NCBI GenBank assembly: GCA_025642075.2
Contig: JAODUO010001084.1
Coordinates: forward strand, 1 to 64,000
DNA: 64,000 nt
Source of the DNA: Ridgeia piscesae
Taxonomy: Eukaryota > Annelida > Polychaeta > Sabellida > Siboglinidae
Reading direction: 5' to 3'
A model generated the notes under the pieces. That model ran no database searches. It saw only the letters and a list, made by a program, of their open reading frames with translations, and was not told the origin of the DNA. The position numbers were made by a program, and so were the translations under genes. Shown here piece by piece: positions 14,532 to 24,863 of this stretch. How positions within the stretch are numbered: position 1 is the stretch's first letter; the number at the start of each line of letters is the position of its first letter.

Positions 14532-15684
14532 GATGTTTAGTAACATTAGCAACTGTTGCACTGTCATTGCTGTTCTGCAGTAGCATGGCTGCTGGTGGTG
14601 GCCGAATGATCGATTGTCCCTGGAGTTGGGCGTTTATATCTTCATCTCGTACACCGCCGACAATGCTGGTTGCCGTAAGCACATTGTCTAACGGTGCCTC
14701 CCCGAGGAATACAATCCCCGTATCGGTTGGTACTGTACTCCTCACGAGTGACGTTTCGTCGCACGCGTTTCCGGTGTAGTTCTGCGTGCACGTGCAGTGG
14801 TACGCGTCTTCAGCAGCGGAATACTCGCACGAGCCGCCGTGGCTGCACGGATTCCGACACGCTCCACGCGCATTCCTATAGTCGACCGGGCGGAATTTCA
14901 TCTCGCTGAATCGCAACGGTGTTTCGTCGTGCGAACTATTGATGACAACGATGCGTGGATACGTTTCGTTGCCGCGTGAAGCGTCCGTGGGGAATACGCC
15001 GTTTAGATACATACCGAAGCACGAGTTAAACCACCACCCGCCGCCGTTCCGGTATAAAGTCGATGCGCAAAATAACGGATCGTTATTATCGTGATCGCTG
15101 GTAGAAAATATGCTATTCTCACTGCGTAGGAAGTCGTCGGTGTCAACGTTTGTTAACGACGCGGATTCGCCGTTGTAGCGTAATGCATAGTCGCTGCTCT
15201 CGTCGTCAACACGAAACCCATCGACGTCGATTCGGATGGACGCGCCGTCGAAAGCAATCCCGTCTATCCGTAAATGTTGGCGTTGCGCGTTCGTCATGTG
15301 ATGCAAGTGCTCATTACCTAGCCACAATTCCGAGCGCGCTCCGTGGCGACCGAAGCCGTGCTTGTAGCTTTCCCAGTCGCGCGCGAAGTTCTCGCTTCCG
15401 TCTATCCGCCGCTGCATCACTGTCCAACCACCGCCGTCGACGTCAGCGATGCACGACACCATCAACGGTGCCCCGTCGCCGTCCGGGTATACCAGATGAG
15501 GACCTCCACTCTTCAGGTTCGGTTGGTAGCACTGTAATTCGGCACACGACGTCGGCCGACACTTCCGTTCGGCAAGTACTTGCGCCAGGTAATGCGATAC
15601 AAGCAACGTTATCAGCAAAATACCGACTCCATCGTGCCGGCGTTTTGTCTGGCGCCCTGAATGGATGAATGCTCGATTTGTCAT
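13790..15684 (-). CDS. Fibrinogen-like/EGF membrane protein, frame-broken
   Basis: An intronless gene read as two abutting frames. Frame one (14452-15684, 410 codons) has a charged start, a hydrophobic signal segment at about residues 21-38 (GILLITLLVSHYLAQVLA), then a fibrinogen-related domain (about 45-265: DGGGWTVMQRR, ELWLGN, the calcium-loop-like DHDNND, and GGWWFNSCF). A six-cysteine EGF module follows (about 275-310: CRNPCSHGGSCEY...CTCTQNYTGNAC), then a Ser/Thr-rich stalk ending in polythreonine. Frame two (13790-14452, 220 codons) resumes with polythreonine, Ser/Thr/Pro-rich stalk with N-glycosylation sites, a strongly hydrophobic transmembrane segment (GPLVVIVCNFWMMFGVICVM) and a polar tail of about 110 residues. 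Together they suggest a type I membrane lectin-like receptor. The two frames share one base (TAATG) inside the ACT repeat. Fibrinogen-related proteins often act in recognition or adhesion; this role is inferred. The region is much more GC-rich than its neighbours. Confidence 0.85.
14406..14531 (-). repeat. ACT microsatellite coding for polythreonine
   Basis: Trinucleotide array inside the fibrinogen-like gene. On the coding strand ACT repeats are interrupted by an extra A (ACTAACTAC) and, about 18 bases on, by an extra C (ACTACCTAC). Each shifts the frame by one, and between them a TAA stop appears. Confidence 0.95.
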
Positions 15685-16952
15685 TTACCTATTCGCGTCG
15701 CCGAGGTAAATATGAGGTAGAACGCACGAACTAACATGTGGAGAAAAGACGCCGTTTTGAATGACCGTAAAATGTACTATTACGCCGACGTCACGGCATT
15801 AATTGCAACGTCACCACGCTCAACCTGAAATGAGTACAGTAGGCAAGCTTCGTTTATCCGTGACGGAGCGTAACAAGAAAATCTAGAAGCGGATATAATG
15901 TAATGTCCTTAGCGAATAGAGACGCTATCGCGCTTACATTTTCTGGGCGTTATGAACTGTCCAGGTGACGTTTCTGCGCATGCGTGAAAGATGTAAAATC
16001 AGCAATGTGCAGCGAAACGCAAAGCATTTGTGGTGTGAATACCACGGGCTGTTCGTTAACCTCTGGTGATTATTGTGAAGAGTTGCTTCACATTTTATTC
16101 GATACATTATAATATTACGTTTGTTTAAATCACTATCACAGCAGTCATGCGATTTGCGCAAAACCATTTTTTATTTATTTTACATTTGCGCATAAACGTC
16201 ACCCGGATAGTTTATAACGCCAAAACAACAACGCCACAATGTAATTGATAACCATGGATTATGGTAAATTGAGACACGCGCTAAGTAGTGACATTAAATG
16301 TGTTGTTAGTTCATTGTGGGCGTAGACGAAACAATCGAACCACCTGTTAATTACGAATTGACTGGCACTGGTCTAGACGTAATGGTTTATAATAACATCA
16401 TGTTTAAAACAACATATACGCAATTAAAGAAAGCAGTGTAGGGAGTCTCTCATTGCTCGGAAACCCCCAAAACCGTGCACTGGGCCATATGGCAATATAA
16501 ATACTGACATTCAACATCCAGGGTAGGCCAACAGCACCACCATGCAATGTACTGCAAAGCCATAGTCCCCAGTACGAAGCACCGAAAAAAGTATGATCAA
16601 AGAGGCAGTTCTGAGCAACTAGGGTCAAAACAAGCCATCGAAAAAGGGTAACCAGACTAAAGATAGCGACATATAACATCAGAACACTACTAAGGGATGA
16701 ATAGAAGCAAGAACTGGAAGAACTTATGGACACCTGGTTGACATAGGGCTTTTGAATGTTATCCGTGCTGCCACCTCACGTGCCATAATTCCTGCTTCAT
16801 AGACAGACAATTGTGAATATATATTTAACAGTATTTATTATTATCTTGTAAATTACATAGTATATGTTAGACGGTTTTATCACAGCGTGTCATTACTATT
16901 TATTATTAATACTGTCATAACATATATGTAATGACAGTAATAATAATAAAAT
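15685..16952. other. Upstream region of the fibrinogen-like gene; no gene
   Basis: GC-rich for the first 200 bp (possible promoter), then AT-rich. An open frame of 109 codons on the minus strand (16404-16733) has no recognisable domain. The dispersed GTGCTGCCACCTCACG repeat occurs at about 16765-16780, followed by CATAATTCCTGCT, which also occurs in inverse near 47495. Confidence 0.45.
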
Positions 16953-17696
<744 letters not shown>

Positions 17697-20330
17697 TCAC
17701 AGTCCACTGTCAATGTTCAAACTTTTGTAGCGTTCTCGCGAAATGTTCACTTCACTGTTTCTGTCGGCACGGTTTTCGTACAGGCATCGTCTCTTGGGAC
17801 CTCCCATTGTTTGGTCAGTCAGCAGTCTCACACTCAGCTGACATTCCTGGTTGCATAATTTCGGGTTATGCAGCGGTGGTGCACCATGTTGCTCATACTG
17901 TTTGTCGGTGTGATCGTCACCTGCATCTTCCAGTAAGGTGAGAGGTGGCGGCTCAGATGACTTGTGTAGCCACTTTCGGTTGCGACGATACACACGACCA
18001 CTCGCAATTGTCACCATGTAGGATCGTGGTGATGTGATGTGATGTGCTGTCACAGTCGCCGGTGTCCACGTCCTTCCAGACTTGATTCTTACGGTGTCAC
18101 CTCGATCGAGTTTAGAACAATTTCTTCGTCCCTCTGTCGAAGTATGCTTTCGCCTTTCCTTGTCTTTCTCTCAGTCTGACGTAAGCGTGTTCTGCAACTC
18201 TGGGCTTGAGCAACGACTCAGTTGTTGGTAGATTGTCGCGCAACTTCCTGCTCATCAGTAGCTGTGCTGTCGAATATGGCATACCCGCTACTGGTGTGTT
18301 CCAATAGAGCTAAGTGAGGATCTCGGCTATCCTCATTTGCCTTTCGCATAACCGTTCCGATCATCCGTTCGCTCTGTCCGTTGGACGCTGCGTGTTCCGG
18401 ACTGGACGTGTTGATGGCAAAACCATATTCAGCAGCAACCTTTCTCATTTCGCTACTTTCAAAGGGCATATTGTCTGCGACCAGAATTTCTGTCAGTCTG
18501 TGTCTCGCAAACACTGTTCAGAAATGGCTGGTCACCGCACTGGCTGACTTTCCTTGTAAGAGACACACCTCTGGATACTTCAGTAGCGCATTGCACTTTC
18601 TGCTTTCGCTGGTTGGACATTGGCATGTTCGTGACCAAGCTGTGGATTCTCATGTTTGTGTCAACTTTGATGTCATCACTTTCATGTTCGCCTTCCACGT
18701 ACGCTCTCGATAGAGTGTCAGCTATGTACATCGTTGGACCAGGTTGGTAGTTCACATAGAGAGGTTGTACTTCATGAGTCTTAGCAGCATGGCTTGGATC
18801 CGTGGTGACGCTTTGTGGACAGATTTCCTAGTGATAATATCCAACGGCTTGTGGTCGGATCTCAATTCTACTTCTCGCCCATAGATGTAGTGCTGAAATT
18901 TATCTGCTGCACACACTACAGCGAGACATTCTTTCTCGATCGGAAACCAGTTCATCTCTGTTGGGAGTTAGTGCCTTCGAGTAGTAGGCTACTGGTTGTC
19001 CTTCTTGCAGCAGACAGGCACCTATGCCAGTCTTAGAAGCATCACACTGTATTTGGACTTTCGGGTTCAGATCGAACAGCCGGAGACCAGGTGTTGTGGA
19101 AAGAATCTCCTTGACTTTGCTGAAAGCGTGTTCATGTTCTGTGTTTCACACGAATGGTACGACTGCTTTCAGAAGGCTTCTCGTTGGAGCTGTTACAGTA
19201 GACATATCTGATATGTACTGTGACAAGTAGTTTAGCATTCCTACCAGACGCTGAATGTCTTTCTTGCACTCTGGTTCTCGCTTATTGATGATTGCTTCGA
19301 CTTTGGATGGGTCTGGCTTCACTCAGTTGCAACCGATTATGTTGCTCATGTATCTCACTTCCTATTTCTTGAGCTGCAATTTCGCGATGTTGAACTTCAC
19401 GTTCTTCTCCTGGGCTCGCTTGAACAACTTGATTGTGCGAACAGCTTCTTCTTCGCTGTTGGACGCAATGATTATGTCGTCTGCAATCACGTGCACATCA
19501 TCAATGTCACCAAATGTTTGGTACACTCTCTTCTGTAGGACTTCTGACGCTGAGCAAAGTCCAAAGGGCATTCGCTTGAAGAAATATCTTCCAAATGATG
19601 TGTTGAACGTAGTGAGAGAAGCACCCTCTTCTGACAAAGGAACTTTCCAGAATGCATCCTTCAAGTCGATCACCGTGAACACATTCTTGCTACTTAGATC
19701 TTTCACAGTAGGTATCTGAAAGTTCTCCCGCTGGATAGCTTTGTTCAGCTCTCTAGTCTCAAGGATCCGTCTTTTTTATCCACAGTCACGAGATTGTGGG
19801 TTTGTTGACCTTCTGTATGACCTTGCGTTTCTCCATCAGATCAAGTTTGAGTTTCAGTGTGTCTTGTAGCCCAAATGGAACCCTTCGAGGTGGTTCTTTC
19901 ACTGGCACTGTGTCTTGGTCGACTACAACGTAATATGGTTCTTCGAAACAGCCTAGTCCATTACACACATCTTTGTATGTACTGTTGATACTTTCTGGTG
20001 TGACCGCTTCTACGTCTTTCACTCATCTGGTGATCAATCCAAGGTTTTCACACATTGAGAGTCCTAAGATCGGTGGTGATTCCGAGTTGACTATGTAGAA
20101 CTCACATTGCTTGTTGCGGCCATTTACTGAACACTCGAGCTGACACTTCCCGATATGTGCCACCCGTTGACCTCCATACGCTCTGAGCACAGTGTTTGAC
20201 GGCTTTATCTGCGGTCTTGGTGTGATTTTTCTGAATGTTCCCAACGGCATCACATTTGGTGGCTGCTCCCGTGTCTAATTTCACCTTCACACGTGTCTCA
20301 TTGCATCCTTCGTATCCGCCATTTTATAAA
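17697..20330 (-). mobile_element. Decayed Ty3/Gypsy retrotransposon pol region
   Basis: Fragments of a pol polyprotein occur in the expected order on the minus strand, in shifting frames. They are an aspartic protease (LDTGAATKC, about 20290-20023), reverse transcriptase N-terminal part (EPPRRVPFGLQ, about 19786-20022), the palm (FTVIDLKDAFWKVPL, MPFGLCSASEVLQKR, VIADDIIIAS, 19362-19706), RNase H (YGREVELRSDHKPL, 18752-18955; ADTLSRAY near 18715), and an integrase core with its C-terminal part (NTSSPEHAASNGQSER near 18420; 17697-18053). The catalytic YxDD position reads IADD. Stops and frameshifts between the blocks show it is dead. No LTR pair was identified. The gag remnant lies at 22826-23395, separated by an insertion. 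Confidence 0.9.
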
Positions 20331-20639
20331 ATGACTGCCGTTACAACAAATTCTTATATTAAATTTCGTCCGAATAATGCCAATAATTATGGTAGGTGAT
20401 AGCACATATAACACATATTATTGTATTTCAGATCGTAAAAGGTTTAGTTGCTGATCATGTGGCTGCGAGGATGTCATGTGAACAATTAGAGGAAACCGCG
20501 CTTCGTTTTGAATATTTGTTCTGTTAGATGACATAAATGATGAGTGTATTAATAATAACACAAATATAATGTAGAATGTAGTGAAGGTAATCCATAGAGT
20601 TATGACAGCCTTTTGCGTGCTATTACCACCAGATGAGTG
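20331..20639. other. Junction segment, no gene
   Basis: AT-rich sequence between the Gypsy protease region and the plus-strand pseudogene. It begins with a CCGCCATTTTATAAAATG motif similar to one near 22300-22335, which may mark the two ends of an inserted element. Confidence 0.35.
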
Positions 20640-22262
20640 TAGTTGTCATATAATATCCGAATGGTCATAGTATGTAAAGTGGCGGACCAGCCTGGCCCTG
20701 TGACATCCAATGTACAATGTCTGTCGACAAATTGGAACAAATGCGTTCTGTGTCAGGTGAACACGTCGGACGTGTTTCGCTGTCCTGCTTATTCAAAACA
20801 TGTCGCAGAGGGGGTAGGTTACACAACTATCACTGACAATATCAATGGGTTTCAACAGGGTTGGTTGCCTGCCTAGGATAATCAACCTGTCAAGGTAGAT
20901 GAGGCAATTTTCCGCAGCACAAAGCCAAATGGTACGACTCTTGTAAATTGCAATTCAACAAAACAACACTTCAGCGAGCAGAGAAGAGGAAATCTCACAT
21001 TGAAGACAATACAGATGTTCTCCCGTCAGTCTGTAGAGGAAGCACCTCCTTCCACCGAGACATGTTTCTTCTGCTGCATGTCTCCAGTTGGAGAGTCTTT
21101 ACTCAATGCATGGACCTTTCAGGTTGATGTTCTAGTCAGACAATACGCTGTCATACTGCCCTTCTTGCGAAACTAAAATGCTAGGGACATGATCGCATAA
21201 GAGGCCAAATATCATATCCAGTGCCTGGTAACGTTGTATATCAAAGCACGCGAAGTGGCAGCATCTGGTGAACGTGAAGTAGACTCTGATCTGGGTGGCT
21301 GCTTGGAAGATCTCGTTCCTGTACAAGACAATTCCCCCACTCCTGTCGTACAAGTCGTCATTCTTGATGGGGCTGTAATCGGCAACATGTTTCCACCGGA
21401 TTTTGCAGACATTTTCTTATTTACGATCCAAGTGTTCCTGCATCATATCACAACTGCAATATGTGAGCAGACTAGTTGTGTGGGATGAACGTCTCGCAGA
21501 TAGTTTGAAGGCTGAAGCACGAACAATGAGAGGGAAATGTATCCGCCGCCGCGTTTCTCTGCATTGACAAAAACACGATAGAGGTTTTTTTTTCATTTTT
21601 GGCAACTAGTGCAGCAACCATTGTCACTGACAAACAAGTTGTCAGCACATATCACACTGATGTGCCCCGAGACATATAAGGCCTTGCTCCATGCACTCAT
21701 GAAGAAGCATATACACGAATCCTACTCCACCTGGAAGATGCTGTGAAACAAGGATATGACAAGATACCCATACCCGCACAGTTGACACGGATGTAGTAGT
21801 TGTCGGAAGAACTTCCGATATTTACCGGCCCACGAGATGGCCAACGCACTGGGTCTGGACCGTTGTGTTACTTTGCCAATGTTTCACACCTTCACTGGTT
21901 GTGACACGGTATCATGTTTTGGAATTAAGCAGTGGCAAACGCACTGCATGGGACACGTGGAGTGCCTATGACGAAGTCACACCGGCTTTCTGTGCTTTGG
22001 CTGCTACAACGGAGACCGCAGGTAATTGGCTGTGTCCACTGGAACGATTTGTAGTCTTGCTGTACGACTGTACTAACAGTCCGGAATTTGTCAATGGAAT
22101 GCGGAAGCAGTTCACACAAAAAGGTAGAGTTATTGTCCTCCGACACAAACAGTACTTTTCCAGCAGGATACGAAGGTCAACGAAGGTCAAATGCCAAATA
22201 TTTCACAACACTGATATCGGCTGTCCACATACCCATATTCTGACAAACAAATTACTGCTCTA
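20640..22262 (+). pseudogene. Transposon-associated pseudogene with TGCDT motif
   Basis: Plus-strand fragments in several frames match, from memory, a multicopy family of uncharacterised proteins found in many marine invertebrate genomes. Visible blocks are APCTHEEAYTRILLHLEDAV (about 21690-21750), a diverged VVVVGRT block (about 21790), FRYLPAHEMANALGLDR (about 21815-21865), FTGCDTVSCFG (about 21885-21920) and KRTAWDTWSAYDEVTPAFCALAAT (about 21928-22010) with CPLERFVVLLYDCT after it. The acidic motifs are reminiscent of PIN/FEN-like nucleases, but that is only my inference. Frameshifts and an in-frame stop near 21795 show decay. It sits between gag and pol of the Gypsy element, in the opposite orientation. 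Confidence 0.6.
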
Positions 22263-22825
22263 GGCGGCGTAGTTCATGAGATAGAGGATCATTAGTCTTG
22301 GCGGCCGCCATCTTTAAAAATGGCGGATGTGAATGTCGGAGAAGGTCAAGTAATATATTTGAAATGGTGGTCCCAGATAACCTATACTACATACCAAAAC
22401 GACTGATTTACTTGAAGCAGTTGCAAAAATATGAGAAAATAGGCTTACGGTGGCCATCTTGGAAAATGGCAGCCAATGCTTTCAAGGGCGAAATCTGAGA
22501 TGGCTTGAGAAGGAAACATGGAAGGATTTTGAGAGCTACTTGTTATTTTGTCTTTGGACTGGTTTATGCCAGGGAAAAGTTTGATAACAATATCTTCTAA
22601 TCCGCATTTACCTTTTAGGGTTGGAGGTTTGCTAATTTTAAAGAAATATAAAATTTAAGACATTTGGGTATGTGTAGATTCATAATTAAAACCGTCAGGC
22701 ATGTCAAATATTCTTGTAATGGTGAAATCTACGTGTGTGCCAAATTTCATGCTTGTATCAAAAAACGCACAAATCATTCACATATCGGCTGGGCTATTCT
22801 GGTTACCTCTGAAGATTTACACATA
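22263..22825. other. Distal part of the inserted segment, no gene
   Basis: Contains two GGCGGCCGCCATCTTTAAAAATGGCGG-like inverted motifs (22299-22326) and a related GGCCATCTTGGAAAATGGC near 22450. These are common at the ends of dispersed invertebrate repeats. No coding block was recognised. Confidence 0.4.
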
Positions 22826-23395
22826 CCCACTCTTCTGCTCTCTTGAGTGTTAGCTTCACTTCCCTCAGCAAACGTTCCTGAATACGTTCGTCTTTCATGG
22901 AAAACACAATCTTATCCCTGATCATGTTTTCGTGCTCTTTAAATTCGCACGCATTAGCAAGTGTGTGTAGTTTCGTGGTGTAGTCGTCGAAGTGCTGTTC
23001 CTCCGCCCTCTCATAAATCCAGAATCGATATCTCGCGAATACGACGCGCTTTTCCCAACAAATTCAAGTTCAAATCGTTTGACAACGTCAGCGTAAACAT
23101 CTCCCCTCAACACGTTACGATTGTCATTGGCTTGAGCGACATTATTTTGAGCAGGTTGGCTGGGCGTTACCTTGTTGGTTGTCATTATCAGGTACAGGCG
23201 GATTGCTAGGCGAATCATTCCATTTGAAATGGTTGTATCGCTCCAACGCATCCGGACCAATAGCGCCGAACAAGATGGCAATCTTCGTGCGATTCGGTTC
23301 AGAGTCCGCATCGATTGCGAGCATATACAACTCGAACCGTTGATACCATCGCCTCCAGTTTTCGGCTACATTACCTTGAAGGCTCAAGTATTCGG
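22826..23395 (-). mobile_element. Gypsy retrotransposon gag remnant
   Basis: The minus strand encodes a retrotransposon gag start (NVAENWRRWYQRFELYMLA, then AILFGAIGPDALERYNHFKW, 23142-23387). A second block in another frame gives KRFELEFV, RYRFWIYERAEEQHFDDY and LANACEFKEHENMIRDKIVFSM (about 22880-23110). It stops abruptly after KLTLKRAEEW near 22826. The zinc-knuckle part expected next is absent; sequence resumes in protease at about 20330. It therefore looks like the 5' half of the element at 17697-20330. Confidence 0.8.
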
Positions 23396-24863
23396 GGTGC
23401 TTTAGACGAGCACCTGCTGTTCTCCAGGTCTCCTTCTAGTCAACTGTTATTTGCCGAGTCGTGTAATAATTTATATATGATTTGTGCTTTTGAGAATGTC
23501 TTGTAGGTTTTGTTTTTCAATGCATACGAGAGGAAACATGTATATTGCCACTAGCTGTTCAACTATCCTTCCAGAGTTAGTATACTGCGAGCAGGTCAGA
23601 TGCGCACCAGATGTTGTCACAGAAACAAGTTCTACTAGAAAGGTGAGTATCGTATCACAAACGACTAGTTCGTATTGGCCATAACCAGCTCAGACTAATC
23701 AATAAACAGCCAAACACTAGAGCTTCAATTCACATCAAAGATCATTTATTTCTCGTACAAATGCCTTGACCATTTGATATCAAATACAATCTTCGCGTCC
23801 AGTAACCAATATTGGCGCCGTCGATCGTCCGATCACACTGTAACGTAGCTGAGGAACTTCTCCCGCGTGTACATGAGACAATAACATCCGACATTCACTG
23901 GTAATGACAATCAACTCGACGACAGTCGATGGCTCACTGTGACTTCCATCAAAGTTTCTGTAGGAAATCAGGGTATTTTCAAATTACACCTGAAAACAAC
24001 AACTGAAGGGAGATCGAACCGTCTCACAACCCTGATGGCATATTAGGGATTTATATGCGACTGTGCCGAAAATGTTCCATCGGGACAACATTTGTGTATC
24101 GTGGGTGTAAGGTTCGATTTGCTACATGAACGGCTTCAAGGACAACACTGAATCGTTGGCTGGTGTTCTGCTGGACTCGCCAGTGGACAGTGTCCGTGAA
24201 TTGTCCGATGGCAGGCATCTAATGCTCTAGTTGCGAACACAATATCACAGGACGACAACGAACAGTTAGAACTGCCCTAAAACTAACACGGCAACTGTGA
24301 AGGCGCGTTAAGTAGTAACTTCATATAGGCAGTCGAATCAGTGGGAATTTTGTTAAACACTTCCGGTGCCATTCGGAAAATTTACGTGATACTGATTGTG
24401 TATTGACAGGAAGATGCTCGGTCATTTATATGGCAGGCACCAAATCAAAAACTTATTATTAAGTGCGATTGTGAAACAACAAGGACCAGGCGTCGTGAAG
24501 TGCAGCGATTCTAAGACTTCGCATACAAATTATCGGACATCGGTGTTGTCGGACCGTCATCTACCGAGACACTGAAATGACAAGAAACAAATTACAAACA
24601 CAAACGGTAATTTACCAAGTAAACGGCAGTCGGCACAGGTAAATTCGAACTGTCTTAACACTGAACTGCGCGGCCCATCCGCCGACAATAGTAACGGTTG
24701 TTCCAATTTTTTTTAAATAATAATTACAATATGAAATTGTTGGAAAAATATAAAAGCTGCCTTGCAGTTGGGCCTTAGATACAGAGCAGTGGGTCGATGC
24801 TGCGGAAACGAACGAACGGCGTTGTTGACAACGTGAAGGTTAACGGGACAGGGACAGACCGAC
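23396..24863. other. Spacer: possible Gypsy 5' flank and WTAP 3' UTR
   Basis: No gene supported. The end nearest 24863 should include the WTAP 3' UTR on the minus strand. A minus-strand AATAAA lies near 23748, too far to assign safely. Confidence 0.4.

Noticed and set aside
15150..15668. 172-codon plus-strand frame
   Set aside because: Antisense shadow of the fibrinogen-like gene, Arg/Ser-rich and without homology I recognise.
16404..16733. 109-codon minus-strand frame with hydrophobic stretches
   Set aside because: No recognisable family, no splice or promoter support; length is compatible with chance.
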